This document shows, piece after piece, positions 11,501 through 26,500 of a DNA stretch of 64,000 bases (the stretch's first letter is position 1; each line of letters opens with the position of its first letter). The stretch spans positions 17,856,001 through 17,920,000 of the forward strand of contig OX377202.1 of assembly GCA_947396885.1 (NCBI GenBank), read 5' to 3'. The position numbers and the translations under genes are program-made. The DNA is from Heligmosomoides polygyrus polygyrus (taxonomy: Eukaryota > Nematoda > Chromadorea > Rhabditida > Heligmosomidae). Under the pieces are notes generated by a model. The model was not told the origin of the DNA and did no database searches. It saw only the letters and a list, made by a program, of their open reading frames with translations.

Positions 11501-14500
11501 ACAGGGAATAGCCACCAAGTCATTTCGATTGTATTCTTAGAATAGTCACTCTACTAGAACGGGCATTTTGCTCTACAGTAGAGATTTGATTTAGAATAGT
11601 AAGAATGGTGTTCTTCTGTTGTACCCATCGGATGAATATTGCTACTTATTTTTGTTCATTCTACTCGAAATCCTAGAACTCTTTAGAATATTAAAAGACG
11701 AATATTCCTCATACACAGCCAATTGTTGTGTGCCATCGAATAGCACGGAACTAGTTTTATAAATGTTGTTATTTTGACCTTTCAAGAGTGGTTTAGCGTC
11801 GAGGGTTTAGCGACGAGGGGGCTACAATGGCAGGGAAGCGACGCTCAGCGACGATTCCTCGAAGGTTTGGTGACCTCGGAATACGAGCGCTTCAACGCTG
11901 ACAAAGGGAAGATAGACGGTGTTTTGAAATGGGAGGCCGCTGCTTTCTCGTAGTGGGAGCTACGACCATGATATTTGTTAGAAGCATAGCACCAAGGGTA
12001 TGATATATACAAAGATGCAGCGTGTCTAATCAAAGTTTTGTTTATACTGGGACCAGCTACACACTGATAAAAGATAAAGAATGTAAGACGGCGGCAATTA
12101 GTTTATCTTCGGATGCGCCGCGCACTCTGCTCCTAGAGGATATCGTGGAGACGATTTGAGTGCGTATTTATCCATACAATGAAATACGGTGGCCTGCCGA
12201 TGAACAAGTCAGCGCGTTATCCTTCTCAGCCAAGTCTGCTACCAATTTACCGACCTAGGAGGGATGGAAGGCTTGGTTGGACTGGGTGGAAAACCCGAAC
12301 CAAGAACGTGGTATCGGGAACGCGCGACAGCCAGCGCCTCATCCGCCTGTGCTACCACGCGCCTTTGCTTATTGTATGTACTTATAATGATTACAAATAA
12401 AGCTTGAATCAACTCACTAGGCTCAAGATAGAGCTTCAAAAACCTTCACAGTCATTTTACAGCAGCGAATATTTCACTCGATTCACCAACATCTTAATAT
12501 GAAAAAATATTTCGGGGAAATTTATTTATTTATTTATTTACTGCACTCAAAGGTGCGCATAACCTCGATTACACCGTTAACTAAGTCTAAGACCAGATCC
12601 AGTACTATCAAAAAAACAGCAAAAGATAAACAAAACACAAACAACTTACTAAAAAAATAACGAAGGAAAAAATTCAAAAGAAATGAAAAAATATATAAAC
12701 AATTTTAATGATTAAATACTTTCAAAAATAATATTTCTTTGTAGAATAGGTTTGTATAGGAGAACTCGTTGGATCAGATGTTATGTTTGGGCAATTTTTT
12801 TAGTTTGTTTAATAACTTCTTTCTAATTTCAGGAGGAGCCGCGTGGACGATTTTAGGCGTCACCACGTTTTCCGTGTTATTCAATGCTACCAAGTTTTTC
12901 GAGCTAGAGGTATGGTTTTAAACCATGATTTTTTCGCTTTTTTTGCTTTCAAGCTGCCGAGCTTTATAGAATGCGGAGGGACGTAAAAATTTGAGCTACC
13001 AGGCAGCTTTAATGCTTCAATTGGCTTAGAAGCGGCAGTTGTAATTTCAATAGTTTTTGTCTTTAAAACAGCTTAAGGTTTTTTGTTGTATTTATTTATT
13101 TATTTATTTATTTATTCTGCGTTAAAATAACGTGCCAAAAACACTATTAGCACAACACAACAGTGCCATGCAAAAACTGTAGCTAGCTAAAAGAAGAACA
13201 GAAAACATTTGCCTAAATTCTATATAATAATTGGATTGATTAGTTAGTGTGTAAGTATCAGCAGATTTTTCTCCTTTCTCCTTCCTTTCTGTATTATTTT
13301 GTCTAACTTTTTACTGTATTCTTTTCAATAAGTAGATATCGCAGTTATATCAACTTCTGCTTCACTCTAAATCGATTTACTTGAGCAACCTCGCCATTAT
13401 TCCCTCACCCGTGCCATAGCGGTCCAGTTTGCCTAACCAGTTATTTGTCCAGGAACATAGCCGATATGTAATGATGAATCGGTCATCCGGACTTCTAAAA
13501 TCCGCCCGTTGGTTTTTAGCACTTTCTTAAAAGGGATCTCCTTCATGGATTGCATACCGCTTTTCGCCTTTGACAATTCTTTATGGTACTTTTATTATAT
13601 ATTTGCTATGAGACTTGAGATTCAGAAGCTTCTAAACTTACAATAATCTCCTAAAAGTACCTAGCATAATCTGCCGTCTAAAGTGCAACGTACTCCTCAA
13701 GGAACTTCATACGTGCAATCTATAAAGAGGAATTCGTTTGAAGTACTAGCTAAACGTTCTTTGACAAAGCGGAAAAAGAAGCTTGCCCTTGAAAGCACAA
13801 TGGAATTTTCGGAAAGCGTGAATAAGTAGAGCATATGCACGTGCATATTCCGACACCATGGCAGAATTTAGCGAACTTCATCGTTAGGCAGTTTCCACGA
13901 GGGCTGCAGTTTTTGGCGCGTGCTTGAAAAATCTAGTTTTAGCGCTTCATAAAGCTTGCAGAAGCAAATAGAGAGACCTGACCTTGTAACTGCTAGAATA
14001 GAGGTCGCCGAGAGACACATAAATAAACACTGTGTAAGCACTTCCTTTCGGAATTGTCCGAGGAGAGCCGGGCTGGAGAATGTGGTAACTGTGGTAACTA
14101 CTGTGGAGGTGCCACCAGACAAGCTAAGGCGGCAGCTAGTTCGGAATCGTGCTTACGATAGCCTTTGTGTTGCGCCGTCTGCCCACATTACAGGGAAGGG
14201 GACTGCACCGTATCTGGTGTGGTATACCTCATTACCTGCCAAAGCTCAGTGAGACGGCGCGACACCTACATGTTAGGGTTACGGAGCACCTTGACCACAA
14301 TGCCATGTTCAGGACTTCCACTGCAATGGGTCACCCCAGAGTCCACGGACATACGGGGAAGGACTTTGAGGTCAGGATCAAGCTGCTGGCTGTCGAAGCC
14401 CAAATTGTCACCCGCAAGGCCCTAGAGGCGTTTTGGATTCATGTCGAAGACCCAAGCTAAACCGGAAGGAAGTGTGCCTCTATGCAACACGGGAGCTCAA

Positions 14501-17500
14501 GCCATACATCAGGTTTGGTGATTTGGGCGCCTGTGTCTCGAAAACGTCCTTGTTACAGGATGATAGGCCCGTCTGGTTTCCTATAGGGTGAGGGTCTCGA
14601 TCTCTCTATTGACTACGTGATCGAAAGGTTCTCTTGAATTTCTAAGGTTGAGGCGACGTCCGAAGCGGTAGCCACATCTTGACTAGATTCGTCCTTTCAA
14701 GCTCTGAAGAAGGCGATACCGCCGATACGTTAGCAAATAAAGATCTGTGTAGCTTCGTGTGGAGCTCACTCAAACCAACGTAACATAAATAAACACTAAT
14801 GAAATCAGCTGTAGGCAAGACGATCAAAATGTTAATATTTCTAGGAATTAATAATTTTATTGTGTTCATCATTTCGGACACTGAAATAGATAAGGCTCGG
14901 TTAAGAGGTAAATGCCGGCGTTCCTCATTTTTTCTGAATTCAAAAACTCCATTCTACTTTCACGGGAAATCGCAATTTTAGAACACATTTGGTCTCAAAT
15001 GCAGTATTTTCCTCCATACCAGAAGAGTATGATACCGATTCACTGACTCAGGAGAAGAAAAGACTTAGCTAAGTTGGATAGAAGAACCAAGGACCTTTAC
15101 TTACAATTCGACACTCCGGCTGCTCTGCCAAGCGTTCAAACATGTCCATTATCAAGTTACAGATCACAATATCGCCACCAAATACACTTGTTGTAAAAAC
15201 TGTTTGCTTGACTTATTTTTAAAGTTGTTAGGATTTTAGGTCACAGTAAACCCTCTGTGTCCGGATGGCAAGAACTGGCAAAGCTATATACTGCTACCGT
15301 CTGTGATGGCTGCCAATCCTCTCTACCAGCAGGTAAGCTTAGGCAACCACCATTTTACTGGAAAATATGTAGTATTTTCCTTGAGATCAACACTTTTTCT
15401 GCATTTTATATTTATTTTTGCTTATTTTTCTATTTGTGGGATCTGTATGGGCGGAATTTTCCTACTCCTTTTTAAAACTTACCTCAGCATACTACTTATA
15501 GAAATATTATAAAACGATACTATTGTGTTTCGAATAAGCTGTTTATGCTTCGATTGACCTTCATTATTTCTCGGGCGTTGGTGTGCTTTTGCATTTGTTG
15601 TTGAGTTAGTTTTTATTTTAAATAGATATTGGTAGTAATAGTGATAAAATAAAATAACGCTTTTATAAGAACTTGGTGATGCAAAACCGACGCAGAACTT
15701 CAGGCGTTTCACCGCTTAGGAAATGTTGTTCATTTGAAAATTTGGATGTAGAGTACGTAAGAAAGCTCTACAGTGAAGCACCGATCCTATCCATATTGTG
15801 AGAAGTTTCTAGAAATGAGAAAAAGGAGATTTTTGATATTTTGTCATCCTACTTTATTCAGTGTGACTTCAAAATTTGCAGTGAGACTGATTTTCTGTAT
15901 TTAACATAGTCTGTCCTGAGCAGATTTTACAAGAAATTTTGAAAGAATATAGTTTTGTTCAACATAGTTCCCGCAGGACCGACTCGCAGAGGTCGCAATT
16001 ATGGATAGCTGAAGCTATCGTATAGTTGGACACATAAAGGAGACTATGTAGTGGTTTTCCTCGTAAAACTAGCACCCTTTGTAATAAATGAAAAAGAAAT
16101 TTTAGTCATGATCTTTCCCTTAGACCAACAACCAATTAAAAGGTCGTATGGTACATGTCGCGAAGGCGTACCGCTGGAGTGCAGGAACGTGCAACGGTGG
16201 TGCGGGGACGCGCCGTTGCTCCTGCCATAGCCGTGGCAGCCAATCATGCACCTGCTCAGCCGCACAGGTAGGGCATATGATTGGCTGTGGCGATGACGGT
16301 AAGTGCAGTGGCGCCTTCCAGAAACTCTGCGGTGCGTCTTTGCGACATGTACAGTTGGCATTACGATTTTTCTAAAGAAAACTACTATAACTTCACCTTT
16401 CAGGTCTATGCTCTCTGGCTGACGAACATTGTGATGGTATTTCTGCCGTTTCTCACGTTACTTGTCCTGAATGCCTACATCGCCTACACGATACGGAAGA
16501 GTTTGGAGAAGTTTGACAATCACCAGCAAAAGTGAGTCGGGAGAATTCTATGATCGCAGTTTCGTTGTTCAGCGCTTTCTCACGAGTTCTTTGACAATTC
16601 AGTTTTCAAATGTTGACTGCTTTTAAACATGAAGTTCAAAGTTATGTCTTTTGTAAGGTCCCGACATTGTTACGATTTTTACTACCTTCTTTTGTGCCGA
16701 ACGAATGAGCCGAACGCTTAATTAGAGCGAATGGTCAAATTTTCGCTAAGCTGCTCCAGCACTTTCCAGCTCAGTCGCCACTCTATTTTTCAGAAAATGT
16801 TGAAGCTCTTCTTCAGCTAACAAACTTAGAGCCTTCAAACATTCTCCTTTTTAGGCCTTTACATGCTCCGTATTTATGACACGACACTTAAATTCTTTCC
16901 GATGAAAAAATGCTCACTTATTGAGCCTTTAACCAGTAGCGGGAATGTGGTATTTTGAGAGTTGCATTTAGGCCTCCATGGCCGATAGTCGTCGGTCATT
17001 TTGATTTCGCCCCGCATTCGACGTTTATTCGCATCACAAAGTCACTTTATTTTAAATGGATACACGTACAATCTATAGTAGCGCGAATTCGATTGCGCAA
17101 ACAATCGCGTTTTTCGATTGTATTCAAATTCTAATAGAAAAAAAGAAGAAAATCGCATTCCCCAAAGTGTGTAAATTTAAATGGAATCGGAATTTATGAG
17201 CATTCGAAAGCTTTAAAATATTCGAAAATTTTGCGAGATCATAAACGACAGTATAGACGCTGTATGCCTCGAAATGCATCCCTTCAGTGTTTCCCAGCCT
17301 GAACAATGTCGTTTGCGCTTTGAAATTGAATTGTTGCTCGAAGCTTTCCCTGTCACTCTGTTTTTAAGTCAATTATCGATCGACATCGATCGACCACATT
17401 GTTGTCTATCTATGGCTTCTGTCTCGTCCTTCTCGCTGTCATTTCCGAAGCGTGTCGAGCGCTGGGTTTCAGATCGATATCAGCAGCGCTGTCGAACTCG

Positions 17501-20500
17501 GCTAATGTCGCACGCGAAATCGTCAGGTGACTATGTGGAACTACGTAGCGACTAGTCTGCCTACTGTAACACTGTGCATGTCCGTCCCAGACAACGAGCC
17601 AGTCGGTCTCCTGAGGCTACGGTAGCACCGTCGCCTCAACAAGCGACCGATTGGCCCGGTCGACGTCGATGACTTCAAACGGCCAAGAAAGCCGACTGTT
17701 TTTCTCGTCATCGACGTCGACGTCGACGTATTTCAGAACGATGTCGTGCAATTATATACCATTTCCAAGTCAAATTGGACATACTTTTTCACGTTAAATT
17801 GGACACTCTTCTAAACAAATTTGGTGCTTCTGAAATCAAGGCGAACTTCTTCAATGAAAATGGGCTTCTTGCAGGTTAAAATGCATACTCTCTGAGATAG
17901 TTGGAAGAATCTTTTGTAACAACTAACTTTAATAACTTTCATTGGAACTTTTTAGTTCAGCTGCTAGAATGAGTGTAATAATTTTGTAAAACCTTATTTT
18001 TTGGGAGAAAACATTAAGTTAAATTTTATATTAAAGCGCAACAAGGCAGTAATCATTTAGCTATTACAATCAATAAAAGGCAAGATCGCGCCATGCACTC
18101 AAAAACGCTCGTCGGTTTTTATTTGATTAATAGTGTAAATGCTTCTAACGTGAAGTGTCAAAGTGAGAATATGCGCGTTCTTTTGTATTTGTTGTATCGT
18201 TTACAGCTGAACAACCAAATGCAAAAGAAATATTGCTGTCAGTCGAGTAAAAATCGCGACGTCTTTGACGAGTTCATGGCACAATCGCTTTTTTGGCGCT
18301 GAAAATAGCCACCTTTCTGCTTTATTAAACAGACTTTAAACCGCTATTTTTTCTCTTTTTCCTCTGCTGCTAAAAACAAGCTTTAAGCCATTATTTTATT
18401 CGGAAAATAGAATTTTTATAAAATTCAAAGAACGTCTAGGAACGCATTCACAAATTGTGTAGATTTATTTATTTATTTATTATTTACTCAAAGCGTAAGC
18501 ATGATACTCACGCGTAAAATAAATGTGAAAACGGAACATATTCTACTAAAAAACGTCACGAAACAACAACGAAACATAGATAACAGGCATTTGTAACTCT
18601 GAAAGCAGCTATGAACAGAATTTAGTCAACAGCAATTTTTTTGAAGACATGCATGGACAAAGACGGGAGATGTTCGTTTTCCGCAAGCAGAGAGTTGAGC
18701 TCTCGCAGCCTTCTATATGTCAAAAATAAGGATCTTACCCTGGTTTTTGCAATGAAAACTTGCAAACGGAGCCTATATCTTCTTGTTCTTACTACTTGAC
18801 CTTCGAAAAAAACCTGAAGGGCTTATGTGAAGTTTGCCCGTGAAAATCTTGAACAGCATTTTGAGTCAGCAACCTTTCTTCTACACTCCAAAGATTTTAG
18901 TCCAATTGAATGAATTAAATAGACAAATTAAAGCCTTGAAAAAAGCTATACTAAAATTTTTCTTAAACAAAAAAAATTATTCTAACCTTTCTTGAGAGTC
19001 TCTAGCTTAATGTGCAAGGGGCTCGTATGGATTTGGAAGTTGCTCAGTTTGATTTCAGATGGGTTAGGATTGTTCAAAGGAGTTGTACCATATAAAATTT
19101 TAAGCCGTGGTTGTATTTCTTACAAATGTTCAAAGGAGTGTCCAATTTGATATGAAAAGCGTTTGATTTCACTTGAAAATTGTACATTTAGACGCTAGAC
19201 TACACTAGATTGAGCCTAGCTCTGAGTCGTATAGCCGCAGCTTTATCTCGTTCGGCTATTTGCTTCCGTCATGAATATCACGCTTATGATTAGCTAGACC
19301 TGGAATCACAGCCGCTTACATCGCTTGGAGTTCTCGTGCTCCAACATTCAAGCTTAACATCAGGCCTTAGATTTTAGATATTAGAATTTATCTATGTAAA
19401 CGATTATTCCGAAGAGTATCCTTCAAATGCACATGTCTGCTTTTAAGGCTTCCCGATCGAAGTGAGCTGAAGGAGAAGAGTCGAGAAGCCACGCTGGTGC
19501 TCGTCATTATCGTCTGCATATTCCTCATCTGTAACTTCTGGGGATTCGTGTTAACGCTTCTGGAACGGATTGTCGATCACGAAGTATTGGTGAGTCTATG
19601 AGCATCCTGTCACGAACCTAAAAGATTTTGTGGTCGTTCATAAAGACAACAAACACTGATTTGACCATGGCCATAATTTTATTTGTTTATTTGTTTATTT
19701 ATCTGACATGAACATGTATTACATAAGCGATGTTACATATACCATCAATGCTACACATAGTGGTGTTACACATACCACATATACCATGCGATTTTAGAAT
19801 GTATTAGGTTGGAAAAAAGTCTGTTCACACTTCGAAAGTTTTTTTACCGTCCTCCTTGTAAACACACTAGCCAGCATTGATTGCTGATTTCACAATCCTA
19901 TCACACTTTTCTACCGTTCGCACGCGGACACAGGGCAAGACTCTTCTTGTACTTCGTTATCAATCCAATCTTTCGCACTCAATGCCAGATCTACCTCATG
20001 GCCATCCTCGGCACGGCATTCTTCATGAATTCATTAAAGGATCTACAGCACGTCAAGCAGCCGACGAAATCAACCATAAATATGGCTTGGGATCTGCTAC
20101 TCATCTCGCTTGTTATGGGTGGTTCGGATAGTTTACAAGGAAGATTATTCGCTTGAGTACAAAGCAAGGGCAGGAAGGCGAACTGAATCGGACGACACTG
20201 AACTACTCCATCTTCTTCGCACTGATAGTAGGCAGACGACACGTCAACTGGCAGAGAAGCTCATAGGATAGGGGGAGTCCATCTGACTGCTCTTGACTTT
20301 GCATGGAAATTTGGAGCTTGGATTCGACATGCCCTGTGAGACACTCAGAAAGGTCAACGGCTCTGCATCGCTGCTGCTCTTCTGTCCAGATACGAAAGAA
20401 AATTGTTTCTGCCGCGGATTTTGACAGGCGATGAAGATGTGGGTTCTGTATGCCAACTTCCGAAGAAAAGGCAATGGGTACGAAAAGGAGAGACCCACAA

Positions 20501-23500
20501 GCTTGATCTCAAACCAATGTTCACGAAAGGAAGATTCTCTTGAGTGTTTGGTGGGATGTCAGAGGAGTGATTTGCTAGGAAACTCTCAGAAGTGGAGAGA
20601 ACCTTACCGCTGCCACATACTGTGGCCAACTCCACAAAGTCGTCGCAACTCTCCAAGAAAACAGGCCGGAGAAGTCAGAGGTGATATCCTGCATGACGAT
20701 GCAAAACCACGTGTTGCAAGACTCACAAGAGAAACAATAAAGGAGCTGGTCTGGGAGGTAGTGCCACATCCATCGCATAGCTCTGATCTCCCCCTACCGA
20801 CTACCATCTCTTCCGTGCTCTCAAGCAAGAAATTGGAGAGAAATATTTTGAAACGGATGAGGACCTCAAAAATGGATTCAGCAATGGTACCACTCCCAGA
20901 ATTGCAGTCTTTCAAGCGAGAGAAATTAGAAAAGTACCCAGTTTTTGGAGAATTGTAGTAGAACAAAATAGAGTTTCAATCTCAATTGATTTAACATTGT
21001 ATTTGTGAAGTAATAAATCTTTAGAAAAAATGAAAACACTTTTTCCAACCTAATATTAAAAAGGGATCACGCCATGTGTTTGTTCAGCACGAGTCTATTT
21101 CCTTGTCATTGAGAGTGTAAATGCTGCTTACAGCAGCGCAGTGGATATGTGCTTGTATTCTGCAATTGTTCTTCTTGTGCCGTTGATCCTTGGGAGCTCC
21201 AAAGTAGGTTTCGCTGTCAATCAAATGAAAATCGGGAACTGCTAAATGATTGCATGGCAGGATCTCTTCTCATGATAAATAAACAATTTATGCCTTTCCG
21301 AACTATAAAACAAATTGAAACTAACTAGTGTAGCTAAGAACATGTAAGTGTTAAAACTTTTTTGAATTCTGAACTCTAGTGTGTTCACATTTCTGAAGCA
21401 CGCGAGTTACAAATTTTCTATGAAAGTTTAGTGATTTTTTCAGGACAAAAATTTATTCTAATTTGTTATTAACTTCTTATTGAGTGTCTGGTTTAACCAG
21501 AAAGACGATTGTTTTGCATTGAAAAGTGTTCAGTTTGGCTTGAGTACTGTCCAGCTGTTTAAAAAGTGTTTAATTTGGTTTAAAAATTACTCGCTATGAC
21601 GTTAATGTGGTGTAACGGAACATCCCGACCCTGAATCGTTTTTATTTCAGTTATATTTATTTTATTTTACTTAAATGAAAATGCACACCTGCTGTGTCCA
21701 AAACGACCTCATATTTTTTAAAATCAGTCATAAACAAGAATCTAGTATATTATATTTTGTTTGTGTTCGTTTATGTTTATGTTGTTAAACAACAAAAGTA
21801 ATTTCGTTTTTTTTCAGATGGTCGAAAATCACACCTTCTATACATTTTCTCGAGAAGCCATAAATTTCCTCGCTATAATCAACTCGTCAATTAATTTTGT
21901 GATCTATATCGTGTTTGGTAAAGAATTCAGGTAAGCGAATGGCATTTTACCTATGCAGTCTGACCATCAAAAAATTTCGCTTCGAGTCCTTATAACGGCA
22001 CGCTATGTGGTTATAGAGGCCTACCGTTTTTGCCACCTATTCCCCTAGAGGTGCGTACTTTTGCAGAAAAAAGGTTTATGTATTGTCATTCCGTTCGCTT
22101 TCTTACATGTCTTTATCTCACCCCTGGGATACTCTACTATTGATTCTGATTACGTTGGACATCTCCTATATGGGCTCCTCTCAAAGGCGAGGAGGGGTTG
22201 ATAGATAGGTAGTTTAATCTACAAAACCTATAGGAAATGAATAAAGTCAAAACCCAAGGCTCGACTAAAAATGTCAAGAAGCAAGTAGAGACCGACCTTA
22301 TCTCTCTATGAAGAAACGAGAAGATATTTCGGAGAAGTCAAATGCGTGGCACTACTAAGGGATTGCCTCGGGTCAACGTTGTACCACTTGACTGTCTACT
22401 AATCTTTAGGTGTGTTCACTCCTGCGTAGGTCGCAGATGTTTCCACGATTCCGATCCCATCTCCTTTAAGTGCATATTCTGAAAACGTGCCGATCTCGAT
22501 GAGATCTTCATCCCTATGGTCAACCTTATGGGGTGTTTCTTTGTTTTCCTCAGGATGTGTCAAAACCACGTGAGGCGTTGCTTCCTCACCTTCAGCTGGA
22601 TCGGGGCCGTCTTCGTCACTGCTTCGAAATCCCATTTTCCATCCTATCGCATATCGCCACCTGTGTATCGTCATTTTGGCTACGTGCAGCTGCCGCTCCT
22701 GCACCTTACCAAGGGTCCAGCACTCACGTCCGAAACAAGGACATGCCTGACCACAGTTTTATGGAGTTTGCCTTGAACACTTACGGTCGTAGAGGACTGC
22801 TCTGGACTTACTCCGCTAAAACCATGTTGCATTTACCTCGTTTATTCGCCCCTTGACTGCCTGGTCCACACTTCCTTCCTCGGATAGGCCACTTCCTGGA
22901 ATTCTTCCACCTTTTTGATGGCCTAGCCCTGGCAGTCTAGGATGGGTCCAGTGTCCTGTTCTGAGCTAATGAACTTCGTCTTCTTCACGTTCAGTCGCAG
23001 TCCGTTGTCTTCGAGGGCTTCTACTCCAACTTCTCCTGCCTGTCGTCCTCGCAGATGCATAACGACCCTGAGCGGGCCTTCCTCAGTCCTCGATTCACTG
23101 TACAGTCGATCATCAGCATGAAAAGGAACGAACTCAGGACTAACCCTTCCTGACCCTTCAACGTAGTCCCCACCTCACCTGTCACCACTGTACCCTGTGT
23201 GGAGTTCATGTCGTCTCTTTCGAGTCACCGTACATGTTCTTCATAACCTTTATTAGAATTTCCGGGACACCTCAATCTCGATGAACTCTTCAGAGCATGG
23301 CGCTAGGTAGCCCATCGTAGTTCGTTTCCAGCTTCGGTAGTTCCACCTACTCTCGTTTCTTCCTGTATTTCCCGGGCACCTTTTGAGCATTTGACTAGCT
23401 ATAAGGGGATTTTATCTCAAAGCAGCTGTAGTTCCACTATTTATGGCATCGAAATCTGTTCAACTGTCATTTTCAGGAAAGAGCTGGTCGTCGTCTACGG

Positions 23501-26500
23501 TTGTGGAATGCGTGGTATCACTATGCGGCTGCCGGTCGCTGACAAATTCAGTATTTGGCGAACGTGGGGTAAACGATCCAAAGACGGAAGCCGATTGTCG
23601 ATAAGCAACGACAGCAAGAACAATCACAATGCTCATGCGGTTAGAATTTCAAGATAATTTTCAGATTTCAAGCCGCTTGCCCTTACTAGTCACGTGTGTA
23701 ATTAACATCTGTTACTACTTCCTCATATCCTTTTGTTTTAATATAGTTTCACTTCTTGATTAAGTGCCTAAGGGTTTTTGCAAGTTTAAATTTGTCTTGT
23801 AATTCCGCACGCAAATCTACAGCTTTTTCTTAATCTAAACCAAGCAGAACACATTGAGGAAAGAAGTTCATCAACAGAATACCTAACGAATCAAGAAGCG
23901 GATGTCTTTGGAGTATGTCCTAAAACGTCGCTTAGAGAAAAGGTTTCTATGAAACTAGGGGCGAAACGTACTTCAATTTTTGTAAAGCAAGTTCTTTTTC
24001 ACTTGAAATCCTTGAAGCTTTACTGAAGAAGTGAAGAAGTCAACTCACTTATAATCAAATCTATGTATTCGTTTGTCCCACACGGAATGTCGCTTCAGAC
24101 CGAAAAATTAAATTCATACAAATCAATTAAAAACAAATTTTATCCGGTATTATATTCTTCACAATTACCAACAACCTTTCGCCAATGCATGCAAAGAATG
24201 GCTTCCGTCTTCAAAGAAATGGCCGAGAAACGAGGAAGTTGGACAGACAAATCCGGATTTCGTCGTAGTCAGGGAACATTTGCCATCCGAAGCGTGCTTC
24301 ATTGAGCGGAGTATGTGGTGGTCGGATGGGGCAATGTCAGGGCTGTATGGCGGATGAGGCAAAACGTCCAACCGATTTTCTACTGAAGGAATCTTGCGAT
24401 ATGAGACCTCGCATGAGCATGCAGCAAGTTGGTAGAGGACGTGTCAACTTTCCTGCAAGTGTCTCTGGATAGCGGATTTGGAATAATCAGACCCCACTGC
24501 AAGCTCACGAGTCGATTTTCTCGGATCAGCTTCAACGGCAATCCTTAAAAGATCGTTGTCCAGGATAGAGGCCTGCATTCCGTGCTCTTCGTCTTCAAGA
24601 CATTCGTACCCGGCGAAAAAAGTTGAAAGCGCATTGCCTTTTGGAAGCGACATCTTCATCAAATGCAGCTAACGACGAACGATGCGATTCCGCAGCGGAT
24701 TTCATCAATTTGAATTCGTGGAGCAGATACATGCGCACAATCATTTTCTGCTCAATTCTAGTCTGAAGGCTATAATTTCAGAAACCGATGAGGGGATGAT
24801 GTAGTAAAAATGGGAAATGTAGAAGGTGAAACGCCGCGAAAAACTAACCTTAAAAGTACTCGCAACCTATGCGAATAACAGTGAAAAGAAGGCCACAATG
24901 TATGCTACATTCCGTGTGGGACACCCCAATAAATATATACGGCGGCGGCACCTCCTCCGACTGCACTACAAGCGGCTGCCGGCTGCACCTGATACCAGAT
25001 TCCTGGTTAACGACCTTTTCAGGATTGCTCGGCATAGTCTGGGAAGGTGTTGACTTGTTCATCGGCTAACCACCGCAAGTCGCGCTGTATGGCAAATACG
25101 CATTCAAATCGCCGCCACGACATCCCGTGGAAGTAGAATACGTCTTGCGTCCCAAAAAAGGATATAACAGGAGTAACACTGTCCTTTATTCTTATCCTAT
25201 CCCTGTAATCAAATCTAGTATCAGTATTAGAATTGAATTGAAGTCGAAGTTCAATTGTTTACTAGAACACCTCTTATTTAGCTTTCCTTTTCTTCTTAGA
25301 GTACACTTTAAGCACCTAATAATCAAGGATTATTTAATTGTAACCGATATTTTTACTTGTTGTGAAGTTTACACACTGCTCAATGTTTTCAAGAGATTTA
25401 CAATGAAATGGTGAGCTTCGCAAAAATCGATAAAATTGATCGATAATGTTCATTTGTGAAGCCTGCCCATCGGTCACTAAACTCCAGTGTTCTCTACCTT
25501 GAAAGCTTAAACCTGACAGCAATAATTAGTGCCGATTGAAGTGTATAGAGAATCCTTCGGCTATTGTGCCATTTGTCTGAATGGTCAGACAGACAGACAG
25601 ACAGAGTGACAAATTACGGACGATCCTTTCAATACATGTGTACATGTACGTGATTCCTCAAAAAGTGAAAACTGTTTGAACGGGCATAAATCTGCCGTAC
25701 GTAGCGTTATTGAGAAGTTCGAAAGCTGCGTGAAAAAGGGTAAAAAGCAGTTCTCTGACATTTATGCGATCGTGATCGAGATGTATTGCACTCCAAAACA
25801 TCACGGTTCGAACTTAATTTATTATGTATGGAATGAGTGCTTGTTGCAGTTGGGCTGTAAATTCATCATATCACCCTTTGTTTTTCTCAATGTCGAGAAC
25901 AAAGTTACAACGCACTTTGTTTTAAGGGAGAATGGATACAATCAAATGTGCGAGCATTGGTCGAGGTTCCGTCATCTTTTTGTAGACAATTCTGATCATT
26001 AAAGGCTAGGACTTTTATGATAGAGCAAAAATGTGCGAACGCTGTGGACGACAATTTCTCCCAATCACGTCGTCCATTTACTCAAAACGTCTAACTATAG
26101 ACTATATGATTATGAATTATTGCATGCATATCATAGTTTTCTTTTGTATTAAACTCATCTGATTTTTATTCTTCTCTCTCTTAGCGGTCGGATTTGATTG
26201 CTAAAATATTTACGTCTATAATGATAGCTACAGCACAGCTGGCTACTATATGGGTTTCTGTAGCTTAAGTGAAAACTAAATGAAAACGACTTGCAGATAC
26301 TTAATTTGCCCTTTACGTTGATGTAGAAGCGTTCTGTATCATTTCGAGATTAGCTTAGAGCTAGATAAAGTAGTAAACTACTTTGAAGTTACTGTACATG
26401 TTTGGATCTTGGCATGAAGATTTCAGACTATTACGATGTCTTCCTAAGCTGTCAATTTAGATTGGTATCGGCCTTTTTGAGGCCAACGTTTCAGTGCCTT

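Noticed and set aside
16148..16375. Cys-rich small secreted-like protein
   Set aside because: The frame lies wholly on a foldback MITE and the opposite strand is equally open; no signal peptide.
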